Below are positions 26,051 through 36,155 of a stretch of 64,000 bases of DNA, piece by piece; position 1 is the first letter of the stretch, and every line of letters begins with the position of its first letter. The translations under genes and the position numbers were made by a program. The DNA comes from Hymenolepis diminuta. Its lineage: Eukaryota > Platyhelminthes > Cestoda > Cyclophyllidea > Hymenolepididae. The notes under the pieces are model-generated. The model did not search any database. It saw only the letters and a list, made by a program, of their open reading frames with translations, and was not told the origin of the DNA. Location: contig CAADRB010000001.1 of the NCBI GenBank assembly GCA_900708905.1, forward strand, positions 4,725,907 to 4,789,906. The letters run 5' to 3'.

Positions 26051-27639
26051 ATGGAAATTTTGATAATTGGTCCTCATAAACATTCATTTACTGAAATCGC
26101 AATGTATTGACTACTTGTCAATGAATGCAATTATTTTGTTGTAATAGTGCATGAAATCATTTTGCTAATTATTTTATGCATGTCATTCAATAAACACTTA
26201 CTGAAGGAATGAAAGAAGCAAATTTTGGGATTTTGGCCTTAAAACCAAGACATGACACTGGTTGCGATGAGTGAATTTTTACCTAGAGATTTTTGAGAAC
26301 TTTCGGTTGGAGCATAGTTTCAAAGAAGCGAGGGTGGAAGTTATGGCACATTTGGTTTCCGAAAGTGGGAGCTTCCATTCATATGGACTTCTTTAATGTT
26401 ACATTTGAATTAAATGTAATATTAAATTTGAATTGGATCGATTAAAGAAGAAATTGTACATATAGAATAACAATTTTTAAAAATTTTGGTGGTAGTGCCG
26501 TATCTATTATTAGAATTATTTTTTTCATTTGTATTTAATAGATTCATAGACTCAAATCCAATAAAATCTTTTCTGGCTCGGTTCCTGCTATTTGAACCCC
26601 AATGCCGTTGGCGATTCAAAGCAACATAGACATTCTTATAGAGGCGTATTAAGGTAAAATTAATAATTCCAACCAGTAAGCGGGTTTCGGTTTATAAAAT
26701 AATTATTAACAAAATGATGCCAGAGTGGAACGAATGGCTGATAGGTAAGAGGATAAAAAGTAAATTTGGATCATAGACTTGTGGGATGCATAATGCTAAC
26801 AAGGCTGATTGAATCACGTGCGCTAGAACTCACCACGGGAAGTGCGACATGTAACCGGTCGCATTGAGAACAAGGGCGGTCGTGTGTGCAGAGACCTCCT
26901 CAACCAATCAGCAATCAAGATCCCTGCAGCCTAGCATGGTTTGTATTTAATGACTAAGCTTTTATAAAAAAGACCAGAAGTAGTGAAGAAACTCTCTCCA
27001 CTCAGCATCTTTCTGATCCTTACCAAGTTGGGCATAGCTTAGCTAATTTGGGAATGAATTGATAATAGAGGACTCTGCTAGAGGTTATTTGGACTGCTTA
27101 GGAGGATTACTTAGGTGTAGCAAAAAGACTTATTGATGTAGCATCCGCTACAGACTCATCATTGAAACAAAATTTGCAGAATTTTATTATGCTTTCCGTC
27201 TTCAAATAATTCTATGTTGGACAATAAATAATTTACATGTTACAAATTTTACTTTTAGCGACTGTATTAAAACCTATAATGCTGAATTAATTAGGTTGGT
27301 AAAATGTTAGTTAAATTCTCATGACTTTGTCTTGGTTTGAGAATGAATACGAGTGCGGTTCCAGGACTTATATAAGCAATCCAAACAATGCAAATGTGTT
27401 GGAAAACTAAAGCGTAGATTTGCTTCGTTTTTAGGACAATTCTGAAGTGAATAAAAAAGCACGAAATAGGGAGGGCCGTTAACATTAAACATCCATTGGT
27501 GTCCGATGATTATTAAATTCAATAACAGTGGCACTGATATTTGCAATGATTTCGAAATTTTAAATTTAGTTACCTATAGGTAGAAGAGCGATCAAAGTCC
27601 AGTGATGCAGGTAATTCATGATCAGTTAGGGGCGGTAGA
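26051..27639. other. Intergenic, no gene recognised
   Basis: No exon structure seen. A block at 26800-26940 has a higher GC content (ctagaactcaccacgggaag and following) and may be part of an old repeat. Confidence 0.35.
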
Positions 27640-28430
27640 ATGAAAAATTCTTATCAGATGGATTCCAGAACATTAAGACCCATGAAAATACCAAATAGGA
27701 AAGTCAATGGGAATATTATATTAAAATTGAAAAAGGAAAATCATAAAAATAGTAAAGACATACAAATATTTTCAAAAATATTTGTAAAGATACTAAAATT
27801 AAGCAATATAGAGTAATTAGTTATTCAAGGGTATTTAAATAAACGCCCTGCAATATGATACATAACACAACTTGATAAAAGAATGAGACTAAAGCCATGA
27901 AAAAAAGAAATGGTTCAAGTAAGTCAAAAAATTAATGCCTAACGTCCAAGTTTAAGAGGATCAAATCAATAAAACAACCTCACATTCTTCACACAATTCA
28001 TGATGGGGAGAAAATACAGGGGGTATAAAAATTTCCAAAATAATAATAATTAAAAAGATTTACCGCTTATTTAAAGAAAAAACTATACAAGAATGTGAAC
28101 ACGAAAAAAAACAACGAAGGGAAGAAACAAATTAAGTGAAAACAGACACGGCGGAAATAATAAAAATAAAGAGAAAAATTCAGCACCAAAAAAATAAAAA
28201 GAGGGCATAAGAAATGGCATAAAACAGAATAAAGAGAAAAAAGGACTTACAAGCGTCAAAAATGACGACAACGAGAGGGAAAAGAAAATAGGAGATATAG
28301 AAAAACACACGACACAAAAGATTAAAACTATATTCAAATACACATATATTTATACACCGTCCACAAAAGACAACCCTGCACCTCCAAGTGCTCATCCTGC
28401 TTGTTTGTATGGAGGAGAATATAACTAACC
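27640..28430. other. Strongly A-rich stretch left of the tRNA island
   Basis: The + strand is markedly rich in A (long AAAA runs, few T) over roughly 800 bases, and purine-rich at 28080-28330. It contains the perfect inverted repeat at 27761-27786. Open frames on the minus strand here (F/L/S-rich) are a by-product of this composition. Confidence 0.6.
27761..27786. repeat. Perfect 12-bp inverted repeat
   Basis: tacaaatatttt and its exact complement, separated by 2 nt. It would form a cruciform or hairpin; no neighbouring gene explains it. Confidence 0.7.
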
Positions 28431-28503
28431 TGACTCGACCCGGGTTCGAACCGGGGACCTTCTGCGTGTAAAGCAGACGTGATGACCACTACACCACCGA
28501 GTC
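28431..28503 (-). tRNA. tRNA-Val (anticodon TAC)
   Basis: 73-nt tRNA. The acceptor stem GACTCGG pairs with TCGAGTC (one G-T), followed by discriminator A. The T arm is CCCGG-TTCGAAC-CCGGG and the D arm holds AGTGGT. The anticodon stem is TCTGC/GCAGA with loop TTTACAC, giving anticodon TAC. A box and B box (GGTTCGAA) are intact. No run of four Ts follows within 50 nt downstream. Confidence 0.93.
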
Positions 28504-28607
28504 CACGCTTCCCCACACCACCCCATTAGAGCCTCCTTGGGGTAGTCGTGGGTATCTCTGCTCTGCCACCGTTTCTTACTTCGGGTTCGCTTCTTCAGCG
28601 CAGCAAC

Positions 28608-28631
28608 CATCACCATCACCACCACCACCAC
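28608..28631. repeat. CAT/CAC triplet microsatellite
   Basis: Short run of cat and cac triplets between two tRNA genes, ending at an N. Confidence 0.75.
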
Positions 28632-28705
28632 NGAAGACTGGAAGGACAACCGAGCAGTGAAATAGGCGCGTCACGCCTGACGCCTCTGCAGATGGACAAT
28701 GAAGT

Positions 28706-28777
28706 TGGAGATGCCGGGGATTGAACCCGGGGCCTCTCGCATGCAAAGCGAGCGCTCTACCGCTGAGCTACATCCCC
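28706..28777 (-). tRNA. tRNA-Ala (anticodon TGC)
   Basis: 72-nt tRNA beginning GGGGATGTAGCTCAG and ending GGCATCTCCA. The D arm is GCTCAGCGGTAGAGC; the anticodon loop TTTGCAT gives TGC; the T arm is CCGGG-TTCAATC-CCCGG. All stems pair. It lies 202 nt from tRNA-Val. No T4 terminator directly downstream. Confidence 0.95.
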
Positions 28778-28933
28778 ACGCCTCCGTCTCGCCCTCACCC
28801 CAAGCCTCACTCGTTCACCTTGTCCTGCAATTACCGATCCACCGACGCCCAACCACGGCAATCCACGGTAAGCTCACCTGTCAAACCAATATCAGGAAGG
28901 CGGTGTCATTAGGAGTGCGGCAAGATGGTGGGG

Positions 28934-28937
28934 AAAA
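28934..28937 (-). terminator. Pol III terminator of tRNA-Gly
   Basis: A TTTT run on the minus strand begins 8 nt after the 3' end of tRNA-Gly. It is the only one of the three tRNA genes with such a run close by. Confidence 0.6.
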
Positions 28938-28945
28938 CACGGGCA

Positions 28946-29016
28946 TGCGCCAGCCGGGATTCGAACCCGGGTCGCGTGCGTGGGAGGCACGCATGATGCC
29001 ACTACACTACTGGCGC
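28946..29016 (-). tRNA. tRNA-Gly (anticodon CCC)
   Basis: 71-nt tRNA starting GCGCCAGTAGTGTAGTGG and ending CTGGCGC plus discriminator A. The anticodon stem is CGTGC/GCACG with loop CTCCCAC, anticodon CCC. The T arm is CCGGG-TTCGAAT-CCCGG. The acceptor stem pairs fully (GCGCCAG/CTGGCGC). Same strand and similar spacing (168 nt) as tRNA-Ala. Confidence 0.94.
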
Positions 29017-29067
29017 GACATCGTCCACCCAACAATCACCCTCAAATTACATCCCAATTACGGATCC

Positions 29068-29166
29068 TCCTCCACTTCCTTCATCTCCTCATCCTCCAAC
29101 TCCTCCTTCTCCTCCTCCTCCTCCTCCTTATCATCATCATCATCATCGTCATCATCATCAACCATC
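29068..29166. repeat. TCC/ATC triplet microsatellite
   Basis: Runs of tcc, then atc triplets, upstream of the tRNA-Gly gene at the edge of the GC-rich island. Confidence 0.8.
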
Positions 29167-29299
29167 ATGCACCACTCCTTCGTCTGCATTCATGAGATGC
29201 CAACCGGGTGGCAGCATCGCGCGTCCACTTTCTCTCTGCATTGCGAGTCACAAGTAGCTTATATATGCCGAGAGCGCAAGAGCACATGTGTGTCCCCTT

Positions 29300-30436
29300 T
29301 CGCTTGTGGCTTTAATTTATAAATGGCCTTTCTTCTTATTTTTAACAATTCCTATATTGGCCGTAGTTTTTAAATTTGTATCTAGAATTTTTTTCCCTTT
29401 CTTTCGCGAAATATACTGTTGGTATGGTATTTTTACACTTCTTGGTGATCTCTATTTATTTATTTAAACATGTTATAGTTTTTGTTCATTTCGATTACCA
29501 TTTTATTTTCTTACGAATTTTGCATTATTTCATTTCTGAGTACCTCTGACTGTTTTATTATGCATTATGTTTGTGTTTTTCATATTCTTCTTCATTCCCA
29601 AACCCAGAAGCAGAGAAATTTTTGCTTTGTCTACCTTTGTTATTCTCGATTGTATTTAATTAGTGTCCTTCACTTTAAATACTTTCAATCCTATGATAGT
29701 TACTTTAATCGGATTGTTAAATTTTTTAAATATAAAATTAACTTGAGGATATCTATTTATTCTTTAAATTAAGCAAGACCGTCTCGAGCATTTTACATTG
29801 TATTGATTTTTTTCCATTGTTATTTATGTTGGAATATATTTAGTTCTGACGAATATTTAGTCACATTGGGTTCGAAAATAATTTATATACCGTATCGCAC
29901 CGAATTCAAGCATGTTTACAATCTACTTATCTAAAGATTTGCTTTATAGTTGTAAAATACACTTAAAAATTACCATCTTTTTATCTCTTTAATTGATTAT
30001 TCTAAGATTATTTAAAACATTATTTTTTATTTCATTACATTTTTAAAACATTCTTTAGAGAACACGTTTTATGTGATTTAAGTCACTAAAATGTTGTAGG
30101 CAAACTTTTTTGAGCATGTCATAAAATACGGAATGATAAAATCGCGATATGATATTTTCATTTATACCAAACCCTTTAAAAGTTACCCCTCTTTCCGAGA
30201 ACAGTTTTCATTTAAAATACACATTTTCCTCGATGAAATCGTTTCAGAGAAAAAATTTTAATTTAATTGAATATTTAACTTTTAAATTATTTGAACCTCT
30301 TTTGTTTTAATGAACGTTTTTGTAGGCGTTTTTCTTGGATTCGTTGGGGTGTTTATTATTTGTTATGCCCGTGGGTTTTATTTGTCTGTTCCTTCTCTCA
30401 TAGGATTTTATTATCTAATATGTTATTTTATTTCAG
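29300..30436. other. Strongly T-rich stretch, probably intron or 5' flank of the NKAPD1-like gene
   Basis: The + strand switches to T-rich directly after the tRNA island and stays so for about 1.1 kb up to the splice acceptor at 30436. The first exon of the NKAPD1-like gene should lie here or just upstream, but I could not identify it. Confidence 0.5.
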
Positions 30437-31159
30437 GATAAACGACTTATTGTTGGCTTTGTGAAGCAAAATGCTGTTTATAACAGGGTGCGTTATTATT
30501 CTTCCTTTTTAATTGTTCTCCTACTGTATTATGAAAAAGTGTATTTTAATTTTCTTTCTTATTTTTAGATTTTAGAAGAGGAGAGATGTTGGCGACAACA
30601 CAAAATTCGTAAACTTGTTGAATCTAAGCATCGTAGTCGCCATAAGTCAGGCTCACACTGTAAATCCTCCACTCATCAGCGGCGGTACTCTGTTGAACGT
30701 GAATGGTGTCGACTGCGAAAAAAAATGATAGAAGAGTCTTCTAAGATCACTGCGTCTGCAGCTGCGCCTACCTCAGCCCTGGAGTTTTGGCGTCAAGTCG
30801 TACGCTGTAATGGTGACACTGAAGATCGTTGGGGTCATGATGGTTTTGAGGAGCTAGAAAAACCCGGTCCTCCTGTTCCACAGTCTTTTGAAAGAAGCGT
30901 TCACTTGTCTGCGAGAATTCCTTCTCGTTCTCCCTCACCGGCAAAGAAATCTCCATTACCATCCCCAGATTCATCACCTTTGTCAGAAGTCAGAAAATCC
31001 CACAGAAAGCGAAAAGGCAAAGGTAGTAGAAAGAGGAAAGTGAAAAAAAATAAAACAAATCGAGATAAAAAGAGAAAATCAAAGAAATCTCGTAGTCGAT
31101 CGCGTAGTTTTTCCTCATCGTCAACATACGGCAGTGAAATCGAATGGATTGAAAAATAA
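30437..31159 (+). CDS. NKAPD1: NKAPD1-like nuclear protein (5' end not found)
   Basis: Two exons are clear: 30437-30487 (acceptor ttatttcag, encoding DKRLIVGFVKQNAVYNR) and 30569-31159 (after an 81-nt intron). The frame starts ILEEERCWRQHKIRKL and ends EIEWIEK. The first part matches the NKAPD1 (C11orf57) N-terminal pattern of a short helix followed by N-I-EE--W-IR-LE. Residues EDRWGHDGFEEL are the second hallmark (DRWGHSGYKEL in human). The rest is a proline/serine linker (SRSPSPAKKSPLPSPDSSPLS) and a Lys/Arg/Ser-rich tail with RS dipeptides (SRSRSRSFSSSS), suggesting a nuclear, splicing-associated protein. About 213 residues are visible. The initiating exon upstream is missing. AATAAA is at 31394. 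Confidence 0.8.
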
Positions 31160-31393
31160 ATATGCTGCTGGTAATTGCTTTTCCTGTTTTATATGGAATA
31201 TATTTCTTTGAGTATCCTTTTCTCGTCTTCGTTCTTTTTCTGCTTTGATTCACTCTGTTGATAATTATGATTTTGTTGGCTCTACTACTTAGTAAGTTCC
31301 AGTAGCTTTGATTTTTCACCCCTTATTTTTATAATGAATTCATCTTGCAAAATATTTACATAATCATGTTATATATACGTAAAACTTTTGTTG

Positions 31394-31399
31394 AATAAA
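31394..31399 (+). terminator. Polyadenylation signal of the NKAPD1-like gene
   Basis: AATAAA in the 3' UTR about 235 nt after the stop codon. Confidence 0.55.
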
Positions 31400-31849
31400 G
31401 AAGAAATATGAGTTCTAATGATGGATGAGCGCGGTACTATACCAAGTCACTGGAACTGCTTTAAGGGGGTCGTTCAGCTCCTTATAATTTTCAACGGTCT
31501 TTCTATTGGGTAACAGGGACAATAACTTCTCCGAAGTCTTTAATTGAGGGAGACCAGACTCAATAAGAAGAAACGAAGGAAAAGGACGAGTAAGAAGAAG
31601 AAAGATGGTGGAGAACGCATGTCGTTACAGAATGAGTGAATTCTGAATAGTAACGGTGCCAAAATTACGATACCTTGCATTGTGATGTGTCACTTATCAT
31701 ATTTTGGGCGACCTTCTGAATTACTAAGAATTTTGAATCAATGACTAGGAGTATGCTTCAGGAACTTTATCGGTTGAAAACGTGCGAAACAGACTTCCAA
31801 GACACAGTCCTTTGGGTACCTTACCTGAATAGACCTTCTCACTCTTGAC

Positions 31850-31990
31850 CTTGGGGTACAAACAGACGGATAATTTAGTAGCATGAGGTGGTTGGATGTT
31901 GAACCATCGCAAGTTTTACTGTTAATAGCTTAATACTGGAGGCATCCTAGAAGTAATAGAAAGCTTTATTCTACCTGCCGTGACAACTGA
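31850..31990 (+). repeat. Dispersed repeat family H, copy 2
   Basis: Second member of the family at 18725; shares the order ggggtaca - aatttag.agcatgag - gaaccat - cttaatactggRgRc. Confidence 0.6.
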
Positions 31991-33000
31991 CTTGGTTGTT
32001 AGTCTGATGAGCAACCAATCATCATCTGTCAATTAGTTTAAAGTAGACCCATAAGTCTGTCTGCGCGTCCAACAGAACGTTACTAAATAAAGATCGTTAT
32101 TATTATAATAAATCGTGTTACAATTGATATGATGACTTGATTCCCCTTCAAAAAAATTTTCAAATTCATCTACACAATAGACGCTGGTCATGCCATCATC
32201 CATGCGCTTGTCCTCATGGCATTTTGAATTACTACGGCAATAATAAATTAATAGAAAAAGAAGCTGTTGTGATGTTCTACGAGCAGTTTCCACTACTGTG
32301 ATCTAGGTGCCCACAAGATATTACCAAGTTACAATTAATTCAGACTTGCAGGGAACGACATAATTGTAAGCATTCCAAGAGAACTCATTAATTTAACAAA
32401 GACTTTAGGAATGAAAATCTTGGTCAAATGATTGGAGGTCAATGGTTTTTGTTAAGTCCAACGGTTGATCCGTCAATAGGAGCCAACCTCCGCGTTTTGA
32501 AAAGAAAGATGGGCAACTTAGACATCACCCGTGGGAATTGTTTATCCAAATAAAAAACATACTCTGCAATCTTGAGCGATGTCTGTCAGCGTTTAATCAC
32601 ACTGCTCATCAAGTGAGGCTGAAAACGGTGCAGAAAAGAATTTATCATGGCATTTGAAACGAGGGTATTCCCAAAAATATATTAGAAGTACGCCTTTGTT
32701 GACAGATCCGATTGCAGCCAAAATTTGAATGGTTCTGAAAACTTCGAAAAGAGGCTGAATTAGCTTCAAATAATTTTTGAAGTAAGACTCTTCTATACTG
32801 TCGTAGTTCTATGAAGTCTAGTTTCTGCTGCCATGATTTATGTGAACACTGGATATTGCTAAGGTACATTTGTCTCAGATCTTGAGAGAGAAGGGAAGTA
32901 AAAGAGGAGTGTGGTTGCTTCAAGACATTTATTATTAAGACAGTTCATCCTTATACTATTAAATTTGAAAATATAAGCACTTTGGCCCATTAATAGCTTT
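31991..33000. other. Intergenic, no gene recognised
   Basis: No splice-supported frame. A 92-codon frame on the minus strand at 32645-32923 matches nothing I recognise and looks like chance. Confidence 0.35.
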
Positions 33001-33150
33001 GGTCAATGTTACTGTCAAGTTGTCAATAGCGGCGGCATTTGCATATGGATAAGGATGATTAGCGACTTAGAAACCACCTAGGAAATTGCTCATCTCTAGA
33101 CAAAATAACTCTGTGACTTTGAGCTTTGTTTGCCGGCACCCTAGACAATT
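33000..33150. repeat. Dispersed repeat family F, copy 1
   Basis: Homologous to 40650-40815: gataaggatgat..(g/a)cgacttaga, then aggaaattg, then an aga-caa-a-aa-t-act block and gccggc. Confidence 0.6.
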
Positions 33151-33299
33151 CATTCATGCATAACTCTCAATCAACTCTGTATCACCATTATTTGGGCGAC
33201 AGTGTTTAGTAGGTTTATAACAATAATATTGTCCATTTACTTAGGGGTAGTATCAAGGATGCGATTTGAAAATTAGTTACACACTCGCACACATATTGA

Positions 33300-33535
33300 A
33301 CTAATGGGAAGCCGAACTGGGAGCTGAGTGTGGTCATTGGCCAGATCAGACTATATGGTCACTGGTCGTTAAAGCTCATAGTGTATATAAATCAAATGGT
33401 CGTCTTCTCTCACTATTTGCAATCTTTGCTTCTTGTTCCTGTTTTCCTCTCTCAGTTATCTTATAGACTTTATGGCCCCTCATATTTACTTACCTTATCT
33501 ATATAATGTGCTTTAATAAAGATTTGTTTAGACTA
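33300..33535 (-). repeat. Dispersed repeat family G, copy 2
   Basis: Inverted relative to the copy at 17275; see that entry. On the + strand it contains actttatggcccctc, related to 8545-8560. Confidence 0.75.
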
Positions 33536-34480
33536 CGTACCTTAAGATATTTTGAGAGAAATTGATTTGGCTGGAACAAAACCTTTAAGGTGATTGAGCA
33601 AAAATTATAATAGGTGTTAGTTTTGGGGAGAAAGGCTCTTTTTCGTTTGTATTTTACTAATTACGAATTTTACCAAAGAGTCACCAAAATTTACCAGGTT
33701 TGAAATGGTGATTAGTGGTATTACTCCCATCTCCAAAGTTATAGAGCTGCAAGTTGACGATCTGATTTTTGCATGCGATTTTTTCTGATAGCTAAAGTAC
33801 TAGTAGGATGATAAGAGCTACTCCGATTGTAATACAATCGAGTTCACTCAGGGTGAACTCCTCTTACTGGTTTGCAATCCTGTTTGTCGCACCAATTTTG
33901 TTGTATCAAGTTGTGTCCGAGAGGTGGTGTGCTCGCCAATAAAGGAGCACTAATCCCAGGTAAAGCTACTTTAGGAGCCAAATCAAGGTAGACTCGGCAT
34001 CCTTCCATGGAGCTAATAATCTTCCTAATGGGGTAGAAAAAAGAAGCCTTTCCTGAATTTAGAAGACCTAGAGTTGGGTTGGACAAATGTGCATTGGACA
34101 ACTGAAAATTAATGACAGGGGCATAGGAAATTGAGGAGAGATGAGACATCATTACTCAGTTAGAACAACTCGGATTGTGATGAATAGGCTAATTTCAGGT
34201 TCTTTGTTCATTGATACGGAATTGACAATTAGGACAAGATATGAGTCAGACAACCTAGGTTGATGCACGAAAATGAAAGCAAACCTGTATCTGAAGGAAA
34301 ATGAGAAACCAGTTTTCCATCCGAAGTGCCTAGTTCCTAATGATTATCCATAATTATATAAGCAATGATCTCTCCTTTTAAGCCGCGATTTCCTTTTTCT
34401 TCGGGTTCGCCTGAAGTCTTCATATTAGTTCTATTTTCCGTCTTGGCAATTTATTCCATTTTAAGGGGCATATTCGGATA
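33536..34480. other. Intergenic with a short dispersed repeat (K)
   Basis: The block 34060-34150 (agaagacctagagttgggt .. gacaaatg .. gaaa.tgagga) is repeated at 47001-47080. A 102-codon frame on the minus strand covers this repeat and is probably not a gene. Confidence 0.5.
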
Positions 34481-34499
34481 ATTGATGCGGCTTTGATCT

Positions 34500-35620
34500 G
34501 TTCCTGTTTCAGATTAATATTTCCGTTGAAGATTTTCAATTAAGTCTTGGACGGGTAGCCGTCCAGAAATTCTCGAGTGGACCTTTAGGCTTTCTTAGAA
34601 TGGCTCCCTCACCTTTTTCGTAGGACATGCACTTTTCCTTTCTCTTGGTTCGGAACGATCCCTTCAGATACCTAGAACAACATTTCATTCGTCTTTGATT
34701 TCGGAGGGAGATCTCCATTCTCTGTCTTCCCGAAAGCACTCACCTTCGATACCGATTCCGATTCAACTACTATCACAAAAACTGGTTCAGATTACTGCTT
34801 CCTTTTCTTCTCTTTCTACCCTATTCTTTTAAAGATTTTTATTCTACTTCATCTTCTTCTTTGAGCTGGCTGTTGGTTTTGTCACCTAATTGAGGCTCTT
34901 ATTTCCGAATTCCGGATTAGTTCGGCTCATTGTTTCTCCATGTTCTCGTTTACTATACAATTTATATACAGAAAAAATTGAACAAAGTGCAAATCATTAG
35001 AAAGCCATTATTCAGTTCGAATTTTAAGAAGAATGGAAAAATTCTGGAACACACTTTCACTAGAAATTCGATTGACATAACTGTGCGCACCAGATACCTG
35101 TCGATCCGTGCCTCTGTCATGTTTGATGTTCATTTTTCTGCATCCATTATCAAGATCCTCTAATTTGATTTTATCACCTTCTTTAGCCAGTCTGAGGATT
35201 CAACAATAGACATTGTTTGGTAAAGTTCTCGAAGACCACTAAAAAATAATAATCATTTGAAATTTTCCTTCGAAATGGCAGAAAAATCAGAGTTCAAAAG
35301 GCTGTTAACACAAGTAGAAGAGATCATCCAGTCTTCATGTTCTTTGGTTAGAGGAAGATAACTAAAGCACTTTCGAAGTTTAGAAGCGTTTTCACCAAAT
35401 AATTCGGAGGAAATCTAGACCGTTTCGTAGAAAGTGCGATTCTAAGTAGTCATGGGATTGACGAAATCTTCGAACCTTTCATTTTCAGCCATTCCTAACC
35501 TCCGTAACAACAACTTTTGCATTATCTGGGATATCAGCGAGGTAATTTTGGAAAATATCCTCAAATTTTTTATACCTCTTAACAAAAATTTGATCTGCTT
35601 CTGTGTAGTAGTAAAATTAA
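34500..35620 (-). pseudogene. Gene-like minus-strand patch, unidentified and probably degenerate
   Basis: Several protein-like frames with splice-like borders follow one another on the minus strand: 35600-35500 (ADQIFVKRYKKFEDIFQNYL.. after ctactacacag, before a gttagg donor), a block near 35380-35270 (LPLTKEHEDWMISS..), 35191-35008 (LAKEGDKIKLEDLDNG..VSGAHSYVNRISS.. to TAA, after tcctcag), 34770-34680 (ESESVSKVSAFGKTENG..), 34671-34613 (SEGIVPNQEKGKVHVL between tgttgttctag and gtgagg), and about 34575-34515 (LKVHSRISGRLPVQDLIENL). Phases do not all agree, and stops separate the pieces. I recognise no family. It may be a decayed or fast-evolving gene. Confidence 0.3.
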
Positions 35621-35839
35621 TTATCTTGCAGAACCAGAGAATCTACAGATGGTTTGAGTAAGGAAATATTCAATATTTCAGTTTTCATATGCATAAATTT
35701 AGAAAACATTCTTGCAAATTCGTAAGATTTTCCTTTTTTTTCTCCAGCAGTAATCCGCGAAGTTCATGAAATTTCTCCAGAAAAAGTTTATTATTCTTTA
35801 AGATAAATTCAAATTCAAAATTTAATGAATTTATATAAA

Positions 35840-36155
35840 TATTCAAATTTTGAGTTCTTTTTACTCTTTTCTCGCCAAGTTTTATATGATCCACAAGCCG
35901 AAAGCCCAGCCAGAGAAAAAAGGAAAACACAAATTCACGCTGTTATGGCATCACAGGACTTTCTTGCTGCTTCTTCAGCGATAATTGATGTCGTCCCTGC
36001 GGCTTATTCTGGATAAATTCATGCCCCTTGATATTCAATGACATTTTTACAAATATTCAAATACTGAGTTCCTTTTGACCTTGCATCCGCAACTGTTACC
36101 ATCTACATATCAATATTCCAGCCAGGACAAAGGGAAAAAAACGAATTTTCACAAT
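35840..36155. repeat. Diverged tandem duplication, unit about 215 bp
   Basis: The block at 35840-35950 (aaatattcaaattttgagttc .. gccagagaaaaaaggaaaa .. aaattcac) recurs at 36050-36155 (aaatattcaaatactgagttc .. gccaggacaaagggaaaaaa .. attttcac). Confidence 0.6.

Noticed and set aside
28083..28343. Hydrophobic F/L/S-rich frames on the minus strand
   Set aside because: They follow from the A/purine-rich composition of the + strand; no start context, splice sites or family match.
28699..29322. 207-codon + strand frame across tRNA genes
   Set aside because: It runs through two tRNA genes in antisense and a triplet microsatellite (Ser-rich), so it is not a gene.
33844..34152. 102-codon minus-strand frame
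   Set aside because: Overlaps a dispersed repeat also found near 47.0 kb and resembles no protein family.
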